A DNA stretch of 64,000 bases. Origin: Nocardioides sp. (lineage in GTDB: Bacteria; Actinomycetota; Actinomycetes; Propionibacteriales; Nocardioidaceae). This document shows positions 18,273 through 27,000 of the stretch, one piece after another. The position numbers and the translations under genes were made by a program. How positions within the stretch are numbered: position 1 is the first letter of the stretch; the number at the start of each line of letters is the position of its first letter. The notes under the pieces are model-generated. The model was not told the DNA's origin. It ran no database searches and was given only the letters and a program-made list of their open reading frames with translations. The stretch covers positions 1 through 64,000 of the forward strand of contig PBYI01000051.1 in the NCBI GenBank assembly GCA_002729525.1, given 5' to 3'.

Positions 18273-19586
18273 ATGCCTTCCCCCGACACCACGCGCCCCG
18301 GGTCCACCGGCCCCGAGGACCGCGCCTGCTGCGCGGAGTTCGCGGCCGCCGAGCGGGACCGCGGCGTCAGCCGGCGCGGCCTGCTGCGCGGAGCGGCGGT
18401 CGCCGGCGGTGCCACCGTCACCGCCGTGCACGGCACGGCCTTCACCGAGACGGCGTACGCCGCCGACGGCGTCGCCGACCAGGTGCTCGTCGTCGTGTCC
18501 CTGCGCGGCGCCGCCGACGGGCTGAGCCTCGTCGTGCCGCACGGCGACCCGACGTACTACGCCGCCCGGCCCTCCATCGCCGTGGCCAGCGACCGGCTCC
18601 TGGTCAAGGACGGCTTCTTCGGTCTCCACCCCTCCCTCGCCCCGCTGCTCCCCCTGTGGAACAGCGGGCGGCTCGCCGCGGTCCACGCCGCCGGCCTGCC
18701 CGCGCCCAACCGCTCGCACTTCTCCGCCATGGAGGAGCTCGAGGACGCCGACCCCGGCAGCAGCGAGCGGGTCGGCTGGCTCAACCGCCTCATCGGCCTC
18801 AACGCCGTCGGCTCCCCGCTGGAGGCCATCCAGTTCGGCACCGGCATCCCCTCCACGCAGATCTTCGGTCCCGAGGACGTGCTGGCCACGCCGAGCGCCG
18901 ACGACGTCACGCTGGCCGGCCCCTCCGACGCCGCGAGCCTCGCGATCCGCCAGGCGTCGCTGCGCGCCCTGTGGTCGGGGAGCTCCTCCGCCCTCGGGCA
19001 CGGCGCCCGCGAGGCGGTCGACGTCGTCGAGGCGTTCTCGCCGGTCCGCGAGGCGGGCGCGGACCCCGAGAACGGCGCGGTCTACCCGTCCGGCGACCTC
19101 GCCCGGGCCCTGGCGAGCGCCGCGCGCACCATCAAGGCCGACGTGGGCGCGCAGGTCGTCACGGTCGACCACGGCTCCTGGGACCACCACACCTGGATCG
19201 GCACCCCCGACAACGGCAACCTCGAGCGGATGGCCAGCAAGCTCGCAGCGTCCCTCGCCGCGTTCTTCACCGACCTCGGACCCGACGCCGACCACGTCAC
19301 TGTCGTGACGCTCAGCGAGTTCGGCCGGCGCGTGAAGGAGAACGCCAACCAGGGCCTCGACCACGGCTACGGCAACGTCATGCTCCTCATGGGCGCCGGC
19401 GTGCGCGGAGGGCAGTACTACGGCACGTGGCCCGGCCTCACCAACGACGTCGACGCCGACCTCACGGTCACCACCGACTACCGCAGCGTGCTGTCGGAGG
19501 TCGTCACGAAGCGGTTCGGCGCGTCCTCCGCGGCCGTCTTCCCCGGCTTCACGCCGAGCGAGGTCGGCGCGCTCACCTCGCTCTGA
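18273..19586 (+). CDS. DUF1501-family TAT-exported protein
   Basis: 437 residues. Twin-arginine signal V-S-R-R-G-L-L-R-G-A at 32-41 and a small-residue region up to about residue 65. The body follows the alkaline-phosphatase-like fold seen in DUF1501: V-S-L-R-G-A-A-D-G-L, H-A-A-G-L-P-A-P-N-R-S-H-F, D-H-G-S-W-D-H-H and E-F-G-R-R-V-K-E-N with G-L-D-H-G-Y-G-N. GAGAGG lies seven bases before the ATG. Functional partner of the preceding DUF1800 gene by constant co-occurrence in this family; cell-surface location; substrate unknown. Confidence 0.9.
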   Translation: MPSPDTTRPGSTGPEDRACCAEFAAAERDRGVSRRGLLRGAAVAGGATVTAVHGTAFTETAYAADGVADQVLVVVSLRGAADGLSLVVPHGDPTYYAARPSIAVASDRLLVKDGFFGLHPSLAPLLPLWNSGRLAAVHAAGLPAPNRSHFSAMEELEDADPGSSERVGWLNRLIGLNAVGSPLEAIQFGTGIPSTQIFGPEDVLATPSADDVTLAGPSDAASLAIRQASLRALWSGSSSALGHGAREAVDVVEAFSPVREAGADPENGAVYPSGDLARALASAARTIKADVGAQVVTVDHGSWDHHTWIGTPDNGNLERMASKLAASLAAFFTDLGPDADHVTVVTLSEFGRRVKENANQGLDHGYGNVMLLMGAGVRGGQYYGTWPGLTNDVDADLTVTTDYRSVLSEVVTKRFGASSAAVFPGFTPSEVGALTSL

Positions 19587-19626
19587 GGGCGATCCACCCG
19601 CCCCCTCTCGTCCACTGCCGTCCGCT

Positions 19627-19640
19627 CCGTCGTACGACGG
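19627..19640 (+). terminator. Palindromic hairpin after DUF1501
   Basis: CCGTCGTACGACGG is a perfect palindrome 40 bases past the DUF1501 stop, extendable by three base pairs after one mismatch. Weak terminator candidate. Confidence 0.3.
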
Positions 19641-19673
19641 GGCGGCGCTACGTGCTGCCCGCTCACTGCCGTA

Positions 19674-19689
19674 GGTGGTCCAGACCACT
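19674..19689. promoter_or_regulatory. DasR/GntR-type dyad (dre-like)
   Basis: GGTGGTCCAGACCACT matches the DasR-responsive element A(C/G)TGGTCTAGACCA(C/G)T at 14 of 16 positions. It lies 95 bases before the YceI start. DasR controls aminosugar uptake and metabolism in actinobacteria. Another FadR-like GntR regulator could use the same core (TGGTC-nn-GACCA). Confidence 0.5.
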
Positions 19690-19708
19690 CGTCGAGTCGG
19701 AATGAAAG

Positions 19709-19722
19709 CGGACCGCGGTCCG
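19709..19722. promoter_or_regulatory. Perfect 14-bp palindrome in the yceI promoter region
   Basis: CGGACCGCGGTCCG, flanked by TGAA (plus two bases) and TTCA that extend the symmetry. Second operator candidate, 20 bases from the dre-like dyad. Confidence 0.45.
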
Positions 19723-19783
19723 TTCATGTGATTGAATCTTGCACAACGAAGCACCCAGCCCCGTCCCGGAAGGACCCCCGTTC

Positions 19784-20356
19784 ATGAGCACCTCGCAGTT
19801 CGACGCCGCCACCACCGCCCTCGAGGACATCTCGGGCGACTACACCATCGACGCCAGCCACACCCGCCTCGGCTTCGTGGCCCGCCACGCGATGGTCACC
19901 AAGGTCCGCGGCCACTTCGACGAGTTCTCGGGCACCGCCCACGTCGACACCGCCAACCCGGCCGCCTCCAAGGTCGAGCTCGCCATCAAGGCCGCGTCGG
20001 TCACCACCGGCAACGCCGACCGCGACGGCCACCTGCAGACCAACGACTTCTTCGGCGCCGAGGAGCACCCGGAGATCACCTTCGTCTCCACCGAGGTCTC
20101 CCGCGACGGCTCGGAGTGGACCATCACCGGCGACCTGACCATCAAGGGCACCACCAAGTCGGTCACGATCCCCTTCGAGGAGGTCGGCACCGCCAAGGAC
20201 CCGTTCGGCAACCTGCGCCTCGGCTTCGAGGGCTCGGTCACCGTCAAGCGCTCCGAGTGGGGCCTCACCTTCAACGCCGCCCTCGAGACCGGCGGCGTGC
20301 TTGTCTCGGAGAAGGTCGTGCTGGAGTTCGACGTCTCGGCGATCCAGAACGCCTGA
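19784..20356 (+). CDS. YceI-family lipid-binding-like protein
   Basis: 190 residues with the YceI lipocalin-like features: Y-T-I-D-A-S-H-T-R-L-G-F-V-A-R-H near the start, T-N-D-F-F-G-A-E-E-H-P-E-I-T-F and the C-terminal E-K-V-V-L-E-F-D-V. There is no signal peptide, so a cytosolic form. Members bind polyisoprenoids or other lipophilic ligands. GGAAGG precedes the ATG by ten bases. Single-gene unit with two operator-like dyads upstream and a strong terminator downstream. Confidence 0.92.
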   Translation: MSTSQFDAATTALEDISGDYTIDASHTRLGFVARHAMVTKVRGHFDEFSGTAHVDTANPAASKVELAIKAASVTTGNADRDGHLQTNDFFGAEEHPEITFVSTEVSRDGSEWTITGDLTIKGTTKSVTIPFEEVGTAKDPFGNLRLGFEGSVTVKRSEWGLTFNAALETGGVLVSEKVVLEFDVSAIQNA

Positions 20357-20390
20357 GCCCCGCCCCCGGTCGCACCGGGGACACCCGCGC

Positions 20391-20421
20391 GGCGCCCGCG
20401 ACCACACCGGTCGCGGGCGCC
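20391..20421 (+). terminator. Terminator of the yceI-like gene
   Basis: Perfect 13-bp stem (GGCGCCCGCGACC with its complement) around a five-base loop, 34 bases past the stop. Confidence 0.75.
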
Positions 20422-20510
20422 GGCGTGCATTTCCGTGTCGCACCCCGGGTCCGTAGGTCAGGTGCGAATTCCAGGTGCGGACGGGGCCCGCGGGTCGTCA
20501 CACTCCGCTG

Positions 20511-21479
20511 GTGAACACCGACCTCCCCCGCCACCCCGACCCGGTCGAGCCGCCGCGACCGGCCGGGCTGACCACGCGCCCGCTGACGATGGCCGACACC
20601 GGCGCGGTCTACCGCGTGATGGCCGCCCAGGAGCTGCACGACCTCGGCAGCGTCGAGATCGAGGAGGCCGACATCGTCGGCGACTGGCAGATCCCCGGGT
20701 ACGACGTCCCCGCCTGCACGATCGGCGTCGTCGACCCCGCCACCGACACGCTCGTCGGGTACGCCGAGACCGGCCGCAGCGACCGGGGCGACGCGGCCGT
20801 GCTGCCGGCGTACCGCGGTCGTGGCGTCGGCACCTGGCTGGCCTGGTGGATGCGCGAGAGCGCCCGCTCCCGGGGCTGGGCGCGGGTCGGGATGCCGGTG
20901 CCGGAGGGCGGGCCGGGCGACCGGCTGCTCGCCGGTCTGGGGTACGGCGTGCGCTGGCACTCCTGGGTGCTGTCCCTGCCGGCCGGGGCCTCGATCGTCG
21001 AGCGCCCGCTGCCGCCGGGGTACGTCGTCCGCGCCGCCGAGCCCGCCGAGTGGCGCGCGGTGCACCGGGTCGTCGACGAGGCGTTCCTGGAGTGGTCCGA
21101 GCGCGACCCCGAGCCCTACGAGGCCTTCGCCGCCGGGACGGTCGACCGGCCCGGCTTCGAGCCGTGGCACCTGCGGGTCGTCGTCGACCCCGACGGGGCC
21201 GTCGTGGGCGCGGCGTACGTGACGGTCTTCGACGGCGGCGGCTCCGGTGACCCCGCCGACCGCGACGCCTTCATCAACCGGCTCGCCGTCCGCCCCGACC
21301 AGCGCCACCGCGGGCTCGCCCAGGCGCTGATGGTCGACGCGTTCGCCGTCGCCCGCAACCACGGCGCCACGTCGTCCGGCCTGTCCACCGACTCCCGCAC
21401 CGGCGCGCTCGGGCTCTACGAGAAGGTCGGCATGAAGGTCACCTCGACCTGGCTGCACCGCGCGGTCGCGCTCGACTGA
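20511..21479 (+). CDS. Tandem GNAT-family N-acetyltransferase
   Basis: 322 residues with two GNAT folds. The first (about 20-150) keeps the acetyl-CoA loop as Y-R-G-R-G-V-G-T-W-L; the second (about 165-320) has V-R-P-D-Q-R-H-R-G-L-A-Q-A-L, the R/Q-x-x-G-x-G/A signature, and ends with the Y-E-K-V-G-M strand. The double layout resembles mycothiol synthase MshD, but similarity is architectural only and the substrate is unknown. Start GTG chosen because the region before it lacks coding bias. Confidence 0.8.
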   Translation: MNTDLPRHPDPVEPPRPAGLTTRPLTMADTGAVYRVMAAQELHDLGSVEIEEADIVGDWQIPGYDVPACTIGVVDPATDTLVGYAETGRSDRGDAAVLPAYRGRGVGTWLAWWMRESARSRGWARVGMPVPEGGPGDRLLAGLGYGVRWHSWVLSLPAGASIVERPLPPGYVVRAAEPAEWRAVHRVVDEAFLEWSERDPEPYEAFAAGTVDRPGFEPWHLRVVVDPDGAVVGAAYVTVFDGGGSGDPADRDAFINRLAVRPDQRHRGLAQALMVDAFAVARNHGATSSGLSTDSRTGALGLYEKVGMKVTSTWLHRAVALD

Positions 21480-21497
21480 GCCGGCCGTCCGTGCCGC

Positions 21498-21587
21498 TGT
21501 AACACGCCGTCCAACCGTCTACTGCACTGATCGATCAGTGCAGTAGACGGTCCATGCGTGCGGTAGGTGACCGAACGGCGTGTTACA
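21498..21587. repeat. Nested inverted repeats: 36-bp perfect palindrome inside a 13-bp inverted repeat
   Basis: The inner element (21515-21550) is perfectly palindromic over 36 bases, arms of 18 without a loop, centre TGATCGATCA. The outer arms TGTAACACGCCGT (21498-21510) and ACGGCGTGTTACA (21575-21587) are exact complements. It fills the gap between the GNAT and kinase genes, both on the plus strand. It could be a bidirectional terminator, a regulator site or a cruciform-forming element; it is AT-richer than its surroundings. Confidence 0.9.
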
Positions 21588-21628
21588 CGGGCCGCCGGCG
21601 CGAGAGCCATGCCCTAGGGTCGGCGGCC

Positions 21629-22684
21629 ATGGGCGAGGTGTTCGCGGGGCGCTACGAGCTGATCGACCCGGTCGCCCAGGGCGGCATGGGCACGATCTGG
21701 CGGGTGCGCGACCAGCGCGACGGCCAGGTGCTCGTCGCGAAGATCCTCGCGCAGTCGGACGCCGCGAGCCTGCTGCGGTTCGTGCGCGAGCAGTCGGTGC
21801 GCATCGACCACCAGCACGTCGTCACCCCGCTCGGCTGGGCGGGCATGGACGACCGGGTGCTGTTCACGATGCCGCTGGTGCGGGGCGGCTCTGTGGCCGA
21901 CCTGCTCCGTGAGCACGGCGCCCTCCCCGCGCCTGTCGTCGCCGAGCTCACCGACCAGCTGCTCCAGGCGCTCGAGGCCGTGCACGCCGCCGGCATCGTG
22001 CACCGCGACGTGAAGCCCGCCAACCTCCTGCTCGAGCCCACCCCCGATGACCGCCCGGCACCGCCGCACCTGCGCCTCACCGACTTCGGCATCGCGGTCC
22101 CCGACGACGAGCCGCGGCTGACCCGGGCCGCGACGGCGATCGGTACGCCGGGCTACATGCCGCCCGAGCAGTGGTACGGCGCCGACCCCGACCCGCGCGC
22201 CGACCTCTTCGCCACCGGCCGGGTCGTGCTGGAGATGCTCACCGGCCGCCGTCCGTCGCCCGAGGAGGAGCCGGACGTCGACGCGCTGCGCACCGGCGAC
22301 CCGGCCCACGACGCGCTGCTCGACGTGGCCGCCCTCGCCACCCGCCGGGCCGTCGCCGAGCGACCCGAGTCGGCCGCCGCGCTGCGGGCCTCGTTGCGCG
22401 CCACCGGGCTCCTCGACGGCGACCCGGCCGCCCGCTCGGTCGCCGTGCGCGATCGCTACCTGCCCGACAGCGCTCCCCTCGCGGCGGCGCAGCCGACCGC
22501 GGCGCCCGGCCGGTCGGCGTACCCACCGCCGCCTCCGCCTCCGGCCTACGTACCGGCGACGCCGCTGGCCCCGACCGTCACCGGTGGGGTCGGCACACCC
22601 GGACGACCGTCCGTCGTGCCCGGCGCCGTGCTGGTCGCGCTGGGACTGGTCGGGCTCGTGGTGTCGCTGCTGCTGCTCGTCTGA
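21629..22684 (+). CDS. PknB-like serine/threonine protein kinase
   Basis: 351 residues. Glycine loop A-Q-G-G-M-G-T, catalytic Lys38, H-R-D-V-K-P-A-N with Asp127, D-F-G with Asp152, activation end G-T-P-G-Y-M-P-P-E-Q. The kinase domain spans about 1-265; a Pro-rich stretch (about 305-320) and one C-terminal transmembrane helix (about 329-350) follow with no extracellular sensor domain. Likely a small membrane-bound Hanks-type kinase. Converges with the next gene, 12 bases between stops. Confidence 0.92.
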   Translation: MGEVFAGRYELIDPVAQGGMGTIWRVRDQRDGQVLVAKILAQSDAASLLRFVREQSVRIDHQHVVTPLGWAGMDDRVLFTMPLVRGGSVADLLREHGALPAPVVAELTDQLLQALEAVHAAGIVHRDVKPANLLLEPTPDDRPAPPHLRLTDFGIAVPDDEPRLTRAATAIGTPGYMPPEQWYGADPDPRADLFATGRVVLEMLTGRRPSPEEEPDVDALRTGDPAHDALLDVAALATRRAVAERPESAAALRASLRATGLLDGDPAARSVAVRDRYLPDSAPLAAAQPTAAPGRSAYPPPPPPPAYVPATPLAPTVTGGVGTPGRPSVVPGAVLVALGLVGLVVSLLLLV

Positions 22685-22696
22685 GATCCGCGCGCG

Positions 22697-24037
22697 TCAG
22701 GCGCGGGCGCGGCGTCGGAGCAGCACCGCGCCGCCGGCCACGCTGAGCAGGCTGGCGCCAGCGAGCGGCAGCGCGACGCCCCAGGGACGCCCGTCGGCCC
22801 CGGCGTCCTTGGCCGCCGTCGCGCTCTCGCCGGGCAGTCCCACCTCGGCGGCGAAGACGCCGTCGCCGACGAGGTACGGCGTGCTGGCGTCGTACGACGT
22901 GGGTCCGGCCGTGCCGCCGGGCCCGCCGGCGACCTCGGGGAACTGCGGTGCGCCACCGGCCTCGCCGGTCCGCCCGACGACGAAGGTCAGCGGCACGCTC
23001 AGCGCCTCGCGGTCGTCGGGCGCCGGGGCCACTGTCAGCGTGAAGCCGTAGGTGCCGGGATAGGCGGCGTCGTACCCGGCGAAGCGGTTGAGGTAGCGCA
23101 CCGGCGAGGTGCCGTCGGCGATCGTCGAGGCCTCCGCGCCGTACGACGTCCCAGTGTCGGGCGCCTCGGCGACCTCGCCCTGGAACTGCAGGCCGGCCGG
23201 CTCCACCAGGTCGAGGTCGACGGTGGCACCGAGGTAGCCCAGCGCCTCGACGTCGGCGGCGTCGGCCGCGGGCACGTCGACCCGCACCGTGAACCCCTCG
23301 CCCCAGGTGAGCGGGACCGCGAACCACACCTGGACGCCCTCGTCGACCTCCGTGGCGTACGACGTCCCGGCCTCGACCTCGGTCGCCTCGCCCGGCCGCA
23401 AGCCGCCCTCGACCGGCTCCGCGGCTGACGCGTCGGTGCGCGCGGGCACCCGCAGCCGCGGGGCGTCCTCGGGCGGGACGGGCAGGTCGGCGGTGCTCCC
23501 GACGACCGGTGCCTCCTCCACCACGCGCAGGGTGACCGGGAGCGGCGTCGTGGGCGACGAGGTGCCGCGGTCGACCGCGATCCACAGCTCGTCGGCCCGC
23601 AGGCACGGGTCGTCGCGCTCGCCCACCTCCTCGGGTCCGGCGTACGCCTGCACGCTCATCGCGCGCCCCGGCGAGGAGTAGTCGCCCGTCACGGAGTCGT
23701 CGTCGCACGCCTCGCCGTCGGGCGTCTCGATGCTGACGCCCAGTCCGTCCGCACCGTCGGTCGCGGGGTCGGGCAGCCCGAGCACCGTGACTAGGACCGA
23801 GCTGTCGGCCATCACGCGCTCGTAGCTGAAGTAGTGCACGTCGTCGGCCCGGCCCTCGGCGCCCAGCTCGTCGGAGTACGTGCCGGCGGTCAGGGGGGTC
23901 GGCTCGCGCCGGTCGGTGCTGCCGTCGACCTGGTCGCCGTCCGTCGGTGCCGGGCTCGCGACCGCGGGGGTCGTGGTGCTGAGCCCCAGGCACGCGAGCG
24001 CGGCCAGGCACGTCGCGGCGGTCCGGAGCGCTCCCAC
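22697..24037 (-). CDS. Secreted, membrane-anchored hypothetical protein
   Basis: 446 residues. Signal peptide at 1-28, extracytoplasmic body of beta-rich sequence with recurring short G/Y-x-Y motifs, and a C-terminal hydrophobic segment (about 421-441) ending R-R-R-A-R-A, i.e. a type I membrane protein. GTG start. The pattern L-x-A-G-x-Y-x-D (residues 49-56) is typical of actinobacterial secreted proteins accompanying VWA-domain loci, but I cannot assign a family. Cysteines near 113 and 148 may form a disulfide. Confidence 0.75.
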   Translation of the reverse strand: MGALRTAATCLAALACLGLSTTTPAVASPAPTDGDQVDGSTDRREPTPLTAGTYSDELGAEGRADDVHYFSYERVMADSSVLVTVLGLPDPATDGADGLGVSIETPDGEACDDDSVTGDYSSPGRAMSVQAYAGPEEVGERDDPCLRADELWIAVDRGTSSPTTPLPVTLRVVEEAPVVGSTADLPVPPEDAPRLRVPARTDASAAEPVEGGLRPGEATEVEAGTSYATEVDEGVQVWFAVPLTWGEGFTVRVDVPAADAADVEALGYLGATVDLDLVEPAGLQFQGEVAEAPDTGTSYGAEASTIADGTSPVRYLNRFAGYDAAYPGTYGFTLTVAPAPDDREALSVPLTFVVGRTGEAGGAPQFPEVAGGPGGTAGPTSYDASTPYLVGDGVFAAEVGLPGESATAAKDAGADGRPWGVALPLAGASLLSVAGGAVLLRRRARA

Positions 24038-24071
24038 GGGCGGGACCCTACCCAGGGCCCTACCCGCGCGA

Positions 24072-24086
24072 ACGGCCGTCGGCCGT
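24072..24086 (-). terminator. Small hairpin downstream of the 1267-aa gene
   Basis: ACGGCC-GTC-GGCCGT, nine bases past the stop at 24095. Short, so low confidence. Confidence 0.3.
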
Positions 24087-24094
24087 GACGGCGG

Positions 24095-27000
24095 TCAGTC
24101 CGGCCAGCTGCTGCGTCGGAAAGCGATCACGTCCGGGCTGGTGTCGGTGTCGCCGACGATCGTGGTCTGGTACGCCGGCACGATCACGGTCCGACCGTCC
24201 TCGGACACCAGCGGCGACGCGCCTCCGCTGAACCGCCAGCTGTGCGGGGTCACCACCTCGTTCTGCCCTCGATTGACACGCCGCACCACCAGCTGGTCGT
24301 CCACCACCCAGGCAACGAACCGACCGTCGGCCGAGATGCCCGGCGGCGTGCCGGAGTCGACCTCGGTGTGGGAGATCGGGGAGACCCCGGTCCGGCTCCA
24401 CCACGCGATCACAGCACCGTACGGACCCCGGACGTGGGCGGTGACGCGATCACCGTCGTGGTCGATGTCCACGCCGCCCTCGAGCGAACCGCCTGGGAAG
24501 GCGTGCCGGTAGATCTCGCCCGTCTGCGTGTCCCAGGTGAACAGGTCGAAGTCGTCGTTGTCGTCCCACGGCGCGAGGTCGTCGTCGAGCGAGATGAACG
24601 CGACGTAGCGCCCGTCACCGGAGATCGCACCCGGCGAGCCGTACCCGCCCCAGTGGGTGAGGAGGCGCTTGACGGCCCGGGTCGACCGGTCGTACACCTC
24701 CACGACCGCCTGCGGGTCGCCGTCGACCCGACGCGTGCCGAAGGCCAGGACGTAGCGGCCGTTGGCGGAGACGTCGGGGAACATCACGTAGTCGAGCCCG
24801 TTGCCCGCGAACGGGTAGGTCACCTCGCCGGTCGACCGAGACCAGACGCCGATGCCCTGCTCGCGCGAGGCGCGGAAGACGACCACGTCGCCTCCACGAG
24901 AGACCCGGGGGCCTGCCTCGCTGCCGCCGGACATCGGGGCGAGGTACTCCGCCGCGCCGGTCCGGCGATCCTCGAGGTAGAGCGCTCCGCCGGACGGCGA
25001 GGGCGCACCCCCGACCACCGGCTGGTAGGCGTGGTACGCGACGTACCGACCGTCCGGCGACGCGCCCACCCAGTTCGACACGTTGTCGACGTCACCGGGG
25101 GTGACCAGGGAGGCCTTCCACGCGGCGTGAACGGGCGGCTCCGGATCCGCACCTCCATCGCCTGGGTCACCGGGCTCGTCGGAGCAGCCCAGCGGAGCGT
25201 CCAGCGGCATGCCTGTCCAGTGCACCTCGACGCCCGCGCCAGGGATCTTCCAGTAGCCCTCGGCCGAGAAGTCGATGAACCCGGCCTTCGCGAAGGCCTT
25301 GGCGTACAGGCCCAGCTCGGCTGACGACCGCACGTCCACGCTGACGCAGGTGCCGGTCGAGCTCGACGAACCGGCGACCTCCAGCTTGGCGACGTCCACG
25401 CTGCCTCGGATGCCTGCGCTCGCTCCGACACCCGCCTCGGAGGCACCGCCACCCGCACCAGGCCCGACCTCGAAGCTCCCGCCGAGGGTCGCGCTGAGAT
25501 CCGCCTTGAAGCCCGTCACCTCACCGAAGTCGACGACGCCGTCAGTGTCGATGAGGCCGCCGGAGAAGGAGTTCCGCGCACCGATCGTCGGGTGCGCCCA
25601 CGCACCCACGCGCCGCTGCACCGTGACGTCCTCCAGCGACGCCGTGAGCGACCCCGAAGCCGAGAAGTCACCCGAGACCTGCCAGGCGATCGGGACCGGA
25701 CCCGCCATGAACGTGCCGTACTTCTTGAACAGCGTGACGGAGCAGGAGCCGCTCAGCTGGATGTCGAGATCCATCTGAGCCTTGATCAGGGCCGCGACGC
25801 GGACATCAAGGTCGACGGTGTGCGGCACGTTGAAGGTGCGCTCCACCTTGACTCGCAGGTACCCGTCGGGAACGACGCTGGGACGGACGTTCGAAATGTC
25901 CAGCTTGAGGCTGGCGCTGTTGCAGTCGCCACTCCGCGCTGCCCGGTTGCCTCGGCTCGCCGGCGAGGACGGGACGTCGTCCAGCTCACCGATCTCGTCC
26001 ATGTCCACGTCGAGGTCGAGGTAGTCGAAGACGTCCTCGAGCTCGGCCGCCAGGACGGTCACCGTCCGTCCGTCGGCCGACACCTCCGTGGCACGCCCGA
26101 CGACGCCCTCGGGGATGACAGCGGACGGCGGCAGGATCACACCCGCACCGACCGGCACGGGAACGGCCGGGTGTCCCACCGGCAGCGTGAGGACGACAGC
26201 ACCGTTCGGGTCCAGACTGACGTCGTACGAGTCGCCGTCCTCGAGGATCACCGAGGAGGGCCGGACCGCGGCTGCGACCTGGTCCTCACCGGGCGTGGTC
26301 ACCAGCAGCGAGGCGCCGGTCCGCCACGCACCGCCGGCGCCCTGGACGAAGAGGCGGTAGGCGTAGGTGGATCCGGGCTGGAGGCTGTCGTCCAGCGCGC
26401 CACCGTCGCCGGCCTCGACGCCGGTCGCGACGAGCTCACCGTCGGTGCGGTCCTCCGGGAACGCCTCACCCGCCGCGCGGCGCAGCTCGTACGCGCTGGC
26501 GCCCGCACCCAGCCGCCACTGCAGGGCCGCCGAGGTCCGGTCGACGACCGCGACCTGCAGCAGATCGGGGTCCGCGAGCTGGACGAGCTCGATCTCGATC
26601 CGGTCGTTCGTCCCCTCGGTGACGTCGACGCTCCACGTCGTCGACTCCGCAACGTATCGGTATCCGCCGAGCGTGCTGTCCCGGACCTCCAGCGTCCAGG
26701 TCCCCTCCTCGAGCTCGCGGGTGGTCTCGACGCGAGTCCCTTCGGCCGGCTTCAGGAGCTCGACGGGCGCACCGGGTCCGGTCAGGATCGCCTGACCGGG
26801 GACGTCCTCGGGTGCTTCCAGAAGCATGGTCACGACCCCGGGCACCGGATCCTCACCGTCACCACCGCCGTCACCACCGCCGTCACCACCGCCGTCCCCG
26901 CCGCCGGGCTCGCCGTCCTCCCGCACGGTCACCGGGTCGCTGGCCACCTGACCGGACCCACCGACCGTGTTGGAGGCGGCGACGAAGCACACGAGCGTGC

